Below, piece after piece: positions 1 through 5,724 of a stretch of DNA of 9,136 bases. The position numbers and the translations under genes are program-made. Source of the stretch: Longimicrobium sp. (GTDB lineage: Bacteria; Gemmatimonadota; Gemmatimonadetes; Longimicrobiales; Longimicrobiaceae). The notes under the pieces were generated by a model. It was not told where the DNA came from, ran no database searches, and worked only from the letters and a program-made list of their open reading frames with translations. Position 1 is the first letter of the stretch. Each line of letters begins with the position of its first letter. The stretch spans positions 10,579 to 19,714 of the forward strand of contig JAUJMI010000020.1 in assembly GCA_030446945.1 (NCBI GenBank). Reading direction: 5' to 3'.

Positions 1-1
1 G

Positions 2-661
2 CGGCCGCAGCACCTTTTCGCGCAGGTAGCGCGGGTACGGCATCCCCGACACGTTGGCGATGATGCGGCCCAGGATGGCGAAGCCGTAGTTGGAGTACTC
101 GTCCGCGGTGCCCGGCGACGTGGAGAAGGGGATCCCCTCGCGCATCATCCGCGACATTTCCGCGTCGGTGGCGGCGAGCTGCTGGTCGCCCCAGGGGTTG
201 TCCTCGGGGAAGCCCGCGGAGTGCGTCAGCAGGTGGCGGATAGTGATCTTGGGCGCGTCGGCGGCGGCGGGGCGCAGCGAGGCCAGCTCGGGGACGTAGC
301 GCTCCGCCGGATCGTCCAGCGAGAGCCGCCCCTCGTCGCGGAGCTGGAGGATGGCGGCCGCGGTGAAGCTCTTCGTCATCGACGCGATGCGGAACACCGT
401 CGCCGTGTCCACCGGCGCGCGCGCGGCGAGGTCGCGGTGTCCGGCCGTCCCCACGTGCACCACGCGCCCGTCCACCACGATCCCGTACGCGATTCCCGGC
501 ACGTGCTGGCGCTGCGCGAACCGCTTCATCACCCGGTCGATGTCCGGAAACGCCGCGCTCAGCATCGCGAGACGCTGCGGGTCCGCGGGGGCCTGCGCGT
601 GCGCCGGCGGCATCAGCCCGAGCGTTGCTAACAGGGCGGGGAGGATGGTGCGCATCTTCAT
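2..661 (-). CDS. Secreted serine hydrolase, beta-lactamase class C fold (N-terminal part, runs off window)
   Basis: The reading frame is open from an ATG at 661 to the left edge of the window, giving 220 residues with no stop, so this is the N-terminal part of a longer gene. The protein starts with a signal peptide: basic MKMR, a hydrophobic core ending near residue 20, and a likely cleavage after AHA-Q. The catalytic SxxK motif of the beta-lactamase/DD-peptidase (Pfam Beta-lactamase) family is S94-M-T-K97, in the context RIASMTKSFTAAAIL. The second motif is Y189-S-N. LLTHSAGF at 144-151 is also typical. The third (HxG-type) motif would lie outside the window. An in-frame ATG at 655 is an alternative start; neither has a clear Shine-Dalgarno. 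Family members include esterases, peptidases and PBP-like enzymes, so the substrate cannot be assigned. It is only distantly similar to the other serine hydrolase at 3064-4779, which argues against a recent duplication. Confidence 0.9.
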   Translation of the reverse strand, partial: MKMRTILPALLATLGLMPPAHAQAPADPQRLAMLSAAFPDIDRVMKRFAQRQHVPGIAYGIVVDGRVVHVGTAGHRDLAARAPVDTATVFRIASMTKSFTAAAILQLRDEGRLSLDDPAERYVPELASLRPAAADAPKITIRHLLTHSAGFPEDNPWGDQQLAATDAEMSRMMREGIPFSTSPGTADEYSNYGFAILGRIIANVSGMPYPRYLREKVLRP

Positions 662-867
662 GGGGAGTCTTTCGAGATGGGTTGAGAGCGCCGGTACTCG
701 GCCCGCGCGAGCGCTCGGATGGCCAGGAGGGAGATCAGGGGACGTGGCGACCGGTCCGGTTGGAGGTGCCCGTGCTGCAACATCGTTCGTGCGGGGCCGG
801 GTGGCAACAGGTCCCGGGGGCACGCCATGGCCGCTGGCAGTGGTGATGGCTAGCGGGGCTGCCGGTG

Positions 868-914
868 GCGGTTGAAACCGCTGCAGCAACCGCGGGAAAA
901 CCTGCCTTCGCAGG
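868..914. repeat. Nested inverted repeats
   Basis: GCGGTT at 868-873 pairs with AACCGC at 876-881, leaving a two-base loop in DNA or a TGAA loop on a five-pair stem in RNA. The same left arm, as GCGGTTG 868-874, also pairs perfectly with CAACCGC at 887-893, so two mutually exclusive foldings exist. A third small stem, CCTGC 901-905 with GCAGG 910-914, follows at once. The arrangement resembles a compact REP-like unit; its function is unknown. Confidence 0.45.
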
Positions 915-975
915 CTGCGCGCATGCATCGGTGCGGGACGACGGTTACTGGACACCGGCGGGGACACACGGGTCC

Positions 976-1041
976 GCGCCTATGGGATTCGTGCCGGCAA
1001 GCGGCGGGGCAGCATCGGGCACAGGCGCGACGAATCTCGCC
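976..1041. repeat. Imperfect inverted repeats with UUCG-type loop
   Basis: GCGCCTATG at 976-984 is complementary, with one mismatch, to CACAGGCGC at 1020-1028. Overlapping it, 1024-1030 pairs with 1035-1041 (one mismatch) around the loop 1031-1034, which reads TTCG on the minus strand. On the minus strand this second stem would be a stable UUCG-tetraloop hairpin. It lies about 105-120 bases past the M48 stop codon. It may be a transcript-end structure or part of a dispersed repeat. Confidence 0.35.
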
Positions 1042-1080
1042 CCTACCAGATCCGTGCGCCACGCGGGGATGGACGCAAGT

Positions 1081-1110
1081 GCCCCTCCTCCAGCGGTTTG
1101 GGGGAGGGGC
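1081..1110 (-). terminator. Strong hairpin downstream of the M48 gene
   Basis: An 11-pair stem (ten Watson-Crick pairs plus one G-T wobble) is formed by 1081-1091 and 1100-1110 around an eight-base loop. It begins 35 bases past the stop codon of the M48 gene on the minus strand. No run of T follows it, so it is not a textbook intrinsic terminator. In GC-rich bacteria such bare hairpins often mark transcript ends, and that role is inferred. Confidence 0.5.
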
Positions 1111-1144
1111 AGCGAGGTGACCAGCGGGAGAGGGCCCGCGATGC

Positions 1145-2596
1145 CTACTCCCGCACCACCTGCTTCACCATCGCGCCCGCCGGCAGCGTCGTGCCGGCGC
1201 CCGCCACCTGGTTGATGATCGCCAGCTCCTCGATCGGGATGGTGGAGGGGTAACGGGTGTTGAACTGGGCCAGCGTCATCGCCTGCGGCACGCGCACGGC
1301 GCGGATGCGGTTGGGGCGGATGTTGAGGACCGCCGGGTCCGTGACCGACGTGAAGCTGTTGAGCGTCTGGCGGAAGGTGCCCTCGTACTGCCGGAACGCC
1401 TGCCCCGGCGAGTAGGCGAGCACCTGGTACACCTGCCCGTCCTTCTCCAGCCACTGCGCGATCCCCGCGATGATCCCCTGCTGCGTCTGCGCCTGGAAGT
1501 ATACGACCACGGCGGGGAAGCCGTTCACCGTGGTGCGCCCGCCCTGCCCCGCCTGCACCCCCTGCTGCTGGAAGAAGCGCCGCGCCGCGTCGTCCGCGTT
1601 GCGCACCTGCTCGGCCAGGGTGAGCTGGATCACGGCGTCCTGGCGTGGACTGGCGCCGGTGACCGCCTGCGGAAGGTTCTGCGTCCGCCATCCCGTGGGG
1701 AAGACGATGGAGAAGCGCAGGTCCGGGTGCAGGAAGACGCCCTGCTGGAAGTACCCCTGCCGCGGGTTCTCGCCGTACACCATCCCGTTCAGCCGGTTGA
1801 GGTACGCCGCGGTCTCGACACGCGTGGCCGTGCCGGCGGGCACCGTCGCCGCGCGCCGCTGCACGGACGCGATGCGCTCCGGCTCGCCGGGGTGCGAGGC
1901 CAGGTAGCTGGGGAGCGGGCTCCGCCCCGAGCGAGCCCGCTCCGTCTCGCTCACCCGCTGCAGCGATTGGAAGACGCGCGCCATCTCGCGGGCGTCGTAG
2001 CGCTGCCCCACGGCGTAGCGGAAGCCCAGGTCGTCGGCCTGGCGCTCGGCGTCGCGGCTGTAGCTGAGGAAGAGGAGCTGCAGCCCGCCGCTCGCCAGCC
2101 CGCCCAGGTTCTGGAGGCGCGGCACCAGGATGCTCCCCAGCCCCAGACCGATCTGCGCGAGCTGGGCTCGGCTCATCATGGTGACCTGGTGCTTGGCGGT
2201 CACGTGCCCGATCTCGTGCCCCAGCACGCTGGCCAGCTCCGCCTCGGAGTTCATCAGCGCCAGCATCCCGCGGGTGAGGAAGATGTACCCGCCGGGGAGC
2301 GCGAAGGCGTTGGGCGTGGGGTCGTCGACCACGCGGAACGTCCACGGCAGCGCCGGGCGCTCCGATGCCGCCGCCAGCGTGCCGCCGATATTCTGCACGT
2401 AGCGCTGCAGCGCCGAGTCCGGCACCAGGCCGATCTCCTGCGTCACCTGCACGGCGGACTGCTGTCCGAGCTGCACCTCCTGCGCCTGCGAGACCAGCGA
2501 GATCTGCCTCCGTCCGGTCACCGGGTTCGTCGCGCACCCCGCCGCCAGCACCAGCACCGCGGCGCACCAGCGCCGCCCCCTGAGCGAAGCCATCAT
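1145..2596 (-). CDS. M48 family zinc metalloprotease, lipoprotein
   Basis: This 483-residue protein belongs to peptidase family M48 (the BepA/LoiP group). It has a short hydrophobic leader ending in a lipobox, L17-A-A-G-C21, so a lipid-anchored envelope protein is predicted. CATNPVTGRRQISLVS at 21-36 is the typical mature start of this family. The zinc motif is H127-E-I-G-H131 (HExxH), and the third ligand is probably E184 in RDAERQADDLG. Residues of about 285-420 form an extra domain I do not recognise. The last 60 residues (R.IRAVRVPQAMTLAQFNTRYP...INQVAGAGTTLPAGAMVKQVV) look like the LysM-like tail common on such proteases. E. coli relatives degrade or assist folding of outer-membrane proteins, so an envelope quality-control role is inferred. 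The ATG at 2596 follows a strong Shine-Dalgarno (GGAGGGGGACG); a second ATG sits one codon later. I am sure of the family and unsure of the substrate. Confidence 0.95.
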   Translation of the reverse strand: MMASLRGRRWCAAVLVLAAGCATNPVTGRRQISLVSQAQEVQLGQQSAVQVTQEIGLVPDSALQRYVQNIGGTLAAASERPALPWTFRVVDDPTPNAFALPGGYIFLTRGMLALMNSEAELASVLGHEIGHVTAKHQVTMMSRAQLAQIGLGLGSILVPRLQNLGGLASGGLQLLFLSYSRDAERQADDLGFRYAVGQRYDAREMARVFQSLQRVSETERARSGRSPLPSYLASHPGEPERIASVQRRAATVPAGTATRVETAAYLNRLNGMVYGENPRQGYFQQGVFLHPDLRFSIVFPTGWRTQNLPQAVTGASPRQDAVIQLTLAEQVRNADDAARRFFQQQGVQAGQGGRTTVNGFPAVVVYFQAQTQQGIIAGIAQWLEKDGQVYQVLAYSPGQAFRQYEGTFRQTLNSFTSVTDPAVLNIRPNRIRAVRVPQAMTLAQFNTRYPSTIPIEELAIINQVAGAGTTLPAGAMVKQVVRE

Positions 2597-2665
2597 CGTC
2601 CCCCTCCATGGTTTGCCTGGACCGTGGACGGGATGGGCAAGTTCCGCTCCCGAAGCTCACAAACG

Positions 2666-2671
2666 CGTCAA
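2666..2671 (-). promoter_or_regulatory. Possible -35 element of the M48 gene
   Basis: TTGACG on the minus strand, about 70 bases upstream of the M48 start codon, is a good match to a sigma-70-type -35 box. No good -10 box lies 16-19 bases downstream (that region reads AGCGGA or close to it), so the call is weak. Confidence 0.2.
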
Positions 2672-2688
2672 CGTTGGGCGACACCACC

Positions 2689-3046
2689 GAGCCCAGAACC
2701 CACTCCCACTTCGTGAACGGAGCGCCTTCACGGTTCCCTGCCCCCCTGGCACTCTGGGCGCGGAATGAAGGAGACGGGCTCTGCCGCGCAATCGAATCCA
2801 GTCCATGTCCCGCTGACCGTACCGCGCGATCGACGGCGGCGGGATGCGCCTGCGCCTACCCGAGTCCTGCTCCACCCCATCGGCAGGAGCCCGGAGGACG
2901 GAGCACCCCCGGATAGCCGCGTACTCGAACCCGAACATGGGATGGGGCGGCGCACACGAGGGCCCGTCTCCCTCACTCCGCGCCACATGACGGTGGGTGG
3001 GCAGGTGCGGCGCAGCGCTCCGTTCAGGAAGTGGGGTTGGCTCTCG
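2689..3046. repeat. Long imperfect palindrome, MITE-like element or inverted repeat pair
   Basis: The gap between the M48 gene and the serine hydrolase gene is mostly one imperfect palindrome. Positions 2705-2725 match the reverse complement of 3015-3035 at 20 of 21 bases (counted by eye; the mismatch is 2713 against 3027). Further in, 2757-2782 match the reverse complement of 2959-2984 at 23 of 26 bases, and the shared word GGAGACGGGC is intact in both. The segments between these blocks are nearly equal in length (31 and 30 bases) but more diverged. Similarity extends outward with small gaps to about 2689 and 3046, and weakly inward (CCA..CCATGT at 2798-2808 and 2935-2945). I see no transposase gene and no clear target-site duplication. 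The layout fits a decayed miniature inverted-repeat element or two inverted copies of a dispersed repeat. It begins about 18 bases past the stop of the gene at 3064. Confidence 0.7.
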
Positions 3047-3063
3047 TTCTACTTGCTCAGGAG

Positions 3064-4779
3064 TTAGCCCACACGGCGCGCGCGCGCCCTCCCGCTCCAG
3101 TCGACCTCGGCCACGCGGCCGTTCTCCCGCTCGAAGCGCAGCGTGGAGCCGCCGGTGCCCACCATCAGGAAGAAGTCCTCGCCCAGCGGCTGCAGCTCGT
3201 AGCGCCTGCCGCTGCCGCGCTGCGAGTACAGGCGCTCGCCCTCGCGGGTGATGGTGCGCAGGTCGCCCTCGCCGTGACGGTACGCGCCCGCGTACTCCTC
3301 CAGGAGCGCCTCGTTCAGCCGCCTCAGCCGCACGTAGCTCGACAGTCCGAAGATGGCGTCGATCCCCCGCGCCGTGATCTGCCCGGACATCTCGTCGCCG
3401 TTCGGGATGAGGGTGAAGGAGACGTTGTGCCGGTGCGGTCGCGCATCGCCCGTGTTCACGACGCCGTAGAACGAGCCGGTGAGCGCGCCGCCGGAGCGCC
3501 CGACGTCGCGCACCAGCGAGGTGATGAGCAGCGTGCCCAGGCTCGCGTGGATGTCGCCCTGCGGCTGGATGGAAAGCGAGATCGGCTCCTTGCCCTCGTA
3601 CGTCGCCACCGTGCCGACCCACCGCCCTTCGAGCCCGGCCAGCGGGGACGGGGTCACCGCCGTCGCGGTGTCGGCGGCGCCTGCGCGCTCCATCGGCAGC
3701 ACGACCGCCGCGATCCGCCGGGCGATGCCCTGCACCGCCGCGGCCCGGTTGGCGAAGACGACGATCGCGAGCTTTTCATCCGGATAGAGCGCCAGGTGCG
3801 TGGAAACCCCCGGCTGCCCGCCGCCGTGCTCCACCACGTGATAGCCGCGGTCCCTGTTCAACTGCCACCCGAGCCCCCACTGCACGTCCGTGCCGCTGGC
3901 ATCGCTGTGCATCGTCCGCAGCGACGCCGGCCTGAGCACCGGCCGCGCCGTCCGCAGCGTGCCGATGTGGAACATGCCGAAGCGCAGCATGTCGCGCGCG
4001 CTCGTATACACGTCGCCCGACCCGGGATGATCGCTGCGGTAATGCGCGAGCGGGGTCCCGTTGCCGTCGTCGTACCGCGCCGCCGCCTCCGCCGCCCATG
4101 CGGGGTCGATGTCCAGGGCGCTCCGCGTCATGCCGAGCGGCGCAAAGATCTCGCGGCGCAGGAACTCGCCGTACGACATCCCGGAGACGTTGGAGATCGC
4201 CACGTCCAGCGCGCGGTAGCCGACGTTCGAGTACTCGAAGTGCTCGCCGGGCGGGAACACCACGATCCCGTAACGGCCGAGCGTCTCCTCCGGCGAGGGC
4301 AGCTTCTCGGTGGTGAAGAGCATGCGGTAGTGCGTGGGGAGGCCGGCGGAGTGCGCCATGATCCTCCGCGCCGTCACGCCCCGCGTGTCCGCCGCGTGCC
4401 CGGTCAGCCGGATCCCGCCGAGGTACGTTTCGATGGGCGCGTCCAGGTCGATCTTGCCGCGCTCGCTCAGCGCCATGACGGCCGTCGCGGTGATCGCCTT
4501 GTTGATCGATGCGATGGAGTACGGCGTGTGCGGCGTCGCCGCCATCCTCTTCTCGCGATTCGCCCAGCCGAACCCCTCCTCCCAGATGATCTCCCCATCC
4601 TTGGCGACCGCGACGGTCACGGAGGGCACGCCACCCTCGACCATCTGGCGGATCGCCGCGCGCACTTCGCGGAACCGCTCCGGCTGCGGTGGTCGCCCGT
4701 TCTGTGCGGCGGCGGATTGGGCGAGGAGGATGAGCGCCATCGCGGGCGCGAACAGGGCCGTGGCGGGCTTTCTGGGCAT
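3064..4779 (-). CDS. Secreted serine hydrolase, beta-lactamase class C fold with C-terminal extension
   Basis: The product is 571 residues. A signal peptide (MPRKP, then a hydrophobic stretch to residue 22) with likely cleavage after AQSAAA-Q25/26 predicts export. The beta-lactamase/DD-peptidase fold spans residues of about 35-365. Its motifs are S91-I-N-K94 (SxxK, nucleophile and general base), Y183-S-N185, and H318-G-G320 in EHGGGQPG. HSAGLPTH at 143-150 and WGLGWQL near 301-307 are also family hallmarks. After residue 375 come about 200 residues of beta-rich sequence in two parts (GRWVGTVATYEGKEPISL..., then LEEYAGAYRHGEG...FLMVGTGGSTLRFE), like the DUF3471/lipocalin-like tails of this family. 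Known relatives act as esterases or D-amino-acid/peptide hydrolases, so the substrate is open. A TTG at 4818 would add 13 residues before the signal peptide; I prefer the ATG at 4779, although its Shine-Dalgarno is poor. All catalytic motifs are present. Confidence 0.93.
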   Translation of the reverse strand: MPRKPATALFAPAMALILLAQSAAAQNGRPPQPERFREVRAAIRQMVEGGVPSVTVAVAKDGEIIWEEGFGWANREKRMAATPHTPYSIASINKAITATAVMALSERGKIDLDAPIETYLGGIRLTGHAADTRGVTARRIMAHSAGLPTHYRMLFTTEKLPSPEETLGRYGIVVFPPGEHFEYSNVGYRALDVAISNVSGMSYGEFLRREIFAPLGMTRSALDIDPAWAAEAAARYDDGNGTPLAHYRSDHPGSGDVYTSARDMLRFGMFHIGTLRTARPVLRPASLRTMHSDASGTDVQWGLGWQLNRDRGYHVVEHGGGQPGVSTHLALYPDEKLAIVVFANRAAAVQGIARRIAAVVLPMERAGAADTATAVTPSPLAGLEGRWVGTVATYEGKEPISLSIQPQGDIHASLGTLLITSLVRDVGRSGGALTGSFYGVVNTGDARPHRHNVSFTLIPNGDEMSGQITARGIDAIFGLSSYVRLRRLNEALLEEYAGAYRHGEGDLRTITREGERLYSQRGSGRRYELQPLGEDFFLMVGTGGSTLRFERENGRVAEVDWSGRARARRVG

Positions 4780-4818
4780 TCTGCCGTGAGACGTGGGAAG
4801 GGACGCGCGCGAGTGCAA

Positions 4819-4835
4819 CCTGCCCGTTGGACAGG
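4819..4835 (-). terminator. Small hairpin between DUF1990 gene and serine hydrolase gene
   Basis: A seven-pair stem (4819-4825 with 4829-4835, one G-T wobble) with a three-base loop lies about 60 bases past the DUF1990 stop and 40 bases before the serine hydrolase start. An outer pair, CAACCT 4816-4821 with AGGTTG 4849-4854, could compete with it. There is no T-run. It could end the upstream transcript or sit in the leader of the downstream one. Confidence 0.3.
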
Positions 4836-4892
4836 CCGGACGCGCGGAAGGTTGGAGCGGAGCCCCTATGCTGATGGAATTTTGCGAACGGT

Positions 4893-5480
4893 TCAGACGG
4901 CGGGGCGCTCGATCTTCGCGCGGACCGCCGCGAGCGCCGCCCGCCCGAAGCGGCGCTGGAGGATCCCGACGAACGGCCCGCTCAGCCGCGCCATCCAGTG
5001 CCAGGCGCGTGCGTACGCCAGGATCTCGAAGCGCACCACGTCAGTCGAGCGGTTCCACTGCACCATGAACCGCTCCTCGCCGGTTTCGCTGTGCAGCGGC
5101 AGCGTGCCGATTGCGAAGGCAAAGGTGCGCGACGCGGGCGTGTCCTTCTCGTGCACGTAGACGACGCGGCACGGGTTGATCGACCAGAACCCCAGGTGGC
5201 TCACGATCGTGGCGAAGCTGCTGCCGGTCTGGACGGGCGGCCGCGCCGGATGCAGGTACGTCCACGGCAGATCGTACATCGCCCAGCTCCGCACCGCCGC
5301 AACTCCGCGCAGGAACGTCTCCTCGCCGGAGCCGAGCCGCGTCTCGTGATAGTTGCGCGGGTACCCGTCCGGCTTCTCGAGGGATGCCGTCATACCCGGC
5401 GCCGGGTAGCTCAGCCCCTGGTTCTCCCTGGCCAGCACGCGCTCGATCAGCGTGGGAGAAGGTCGGCGGATCACGAACAT
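4893..5480 (-). CDS. DUF1990 (UPF0548) family protein
   Basis: The 195-residue product matches the remembered pattern of DUF1990/UPF0548. It has an N-terminal segment with a tyrosine-rich YPAPGM...GYPRNYHETRLGSGEETF region (25-56). A central LGFWSINPCRVVYV follows (96-109), then FAIGTLPLHSETGEERFMVQW (122-142), and a C-terminal FEILAYARAWHWMARLSGPFVGILQRRF (151-178). The length is about usual for the family. The biochemical role of the family is not established, and the fold may bind a hydrophobic ligand. No signal peptide is seen, so it is probably cytoplasmic. The frame is open upstream to 5618, but the ATG at 5480 is preferred: an AGGG sits seven bases before it, and the extra upstream residues translate the repeat DNA at 5615-5654. 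The gene stands alone between intergenic hairpins. Confidence 0.85.
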   Translation of the reverse strand: MFVIRRPSPTLIERVLARENQGLSYPAPGMTASLEKPDGYPRNYHETRLGSGEETFLRGVAAVRSWAMYDLPWTYLHPARPPVQTGSSFATIVSHLGFWSINPCRVVYVHEKDTPASRTFAFAIGTLPLHSETGEERFMVQWNRSTDVVRFEILAYARAWHWMARLSGPFVGILQRRFGRAALAAVRAKIERPAV

Positions 5481-5494
5481 GGAAGAACCCTGTT

Positions 5495-5546
5495 GGCCGA
5501 GGTGATCACAGCAGGCTCCGGCCCGGGGGTATTCGGCACCTCGGCC
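5495..5546 (-). promoter_or_regulatory. 10-bp perfect inverted repeat in the leader of the DUF1990 gene
   Basis: GGCCGAGGTG at 5495-5504 is the exact reverse complement of CACCTCGGCC at 5537-5546, with a 32-base loop. The proximal arm ends 14 bases before the ATG at 5480, beside the Shine-Dalgarno. Overlapping the proximal arm is the 8-bp palindrome GTGATCAC (5502-5509). As RNA the stem could influence ribosome access; as DNA it could be an operator. Either function is inferred. Confidence 0.4.
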
Positions 5547-5614
5547 CCGGCAGGAAGGCGAGGCCGCACAAATGCGCCGCAGCCTCACCCACAACCCATA
5601 CCACCCGCCACAAG

Positions 5615-5654
5615 ACACAGAGGCACAGAGAAGTCCCTCTCTGTGCCTCTGTGT
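5615..5654 (-). terminator. Perfect 17-bp hairpin (REP-like), likely transcript end of the M28 gene
   Basis: Positions 5615-5631 are the exact reverse complement of 5638-5654, with a six-base loop. The arms consist of the words ACACAGAG and GCACAGAGA. The hairpin begins 70 bases past the M28 stop codon on the minus strand and is followed by CTTGTGG, with little T-richness. Repeats made of cacagag/ctctgtg words occur between genes in several unrelated bacteria, as I recall. It may act as a terminator, an mRNA stabiliser, or both. Confidence 0.65.
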
Positions 5655-5673
5655 AGCCCGCCTTTGCAGTTCC

Positions 5674-5696
5674 CTCCGCGTCTCCGCGTCTCCGCG
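5674..5696. repeat. Three-copy tandem repeat of TCTCCGCG
   Basis: CTCCGCG at 5674-5680 is followed by two exact copies of TCTCCGCG (5681-5688 and 5689-5696) and then TGAG. The array lies between the 17-bp hairpin and the M28 stop codon and is probably part of the same dispersed repeat unit. Confidence 0.7.
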
Positions 5697-5724
5697 TGAG
5701 ACCCAGCGACCCCCGCCGCCGCGC

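Larger units (their letters stand above)
662..1144. other. Intergenic region with nested hairpins, no convincing gene
   Basis: This gap of about 480 bp separates the M48 protease gene from the downstream serine hydrolase gene. Short open frames cross it on both strands, but their products are low-complexity, arginine- and proline-rich, and lack recognisable motifs, so I call none of them. It must hold the promoter of the serine hydrolase at 661, but I see no convincing -35/-10 pair. The stretch 868-1110 is rich in inverted repeats: 868-881, 868-874 with 887-893, 901-914, 976-984 with 1020-1028, 1024-1041 and 1081-1110. This looks like a structured dispersed repeat rather than random spacer. 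Confidence 0.6.
2597..3063. other. Intergenic region, no gene seen
   Basis: Apart from the palindromic element and the weak -35 box, this 467-bp gap holds nothing I can call. Open frames on both strands give arginine- and proline-rich products without motifs. They lie inside the palindrome, so they are not credible genes. Confidence 0.6.

Noticed and set aside
865..1215. Possible 116-codon plus-strand gene
   Set aside because: It crosses several hairpins and runs into the 3' end of the M48 gene. The Ala/Pro/Gly-rich product lacks any recognisable feature.
945..2687. Long 580-codon minus-strand open frame
   Set aside because: It overlaps the M48 gene in another frame, and its product is Arg/Gly/Ala-rich with no motif. 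High GC content leaves antisense and shifted frames open.
1727..2716. 329-codon plus-strand open frame
   Set aside because: It is antisense to the M48 gene, and its composition is that of a GC-rich shadow frame.
2765..3067. Possible 100-codon plus-strand gene in the gap
   Set aside because: It lies inside the palindromic element, has no Shine-Dalgarno support I would trust, and its product has no motif.
4780..4818. TTG start at 4818 for the serine hydrolase
   Set aside because: It would place 13 polar residues before a well-formed signal peptide that begins at the ATG at 4779.
3031..5160. 709-codon plus-strand open frame
   Set aside because: It is antisense to the serine hydrolase with all catalytic motifs and to most of the DUF1990 gene. 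The product is His/Arg/Val-rich low-complexity sequence.
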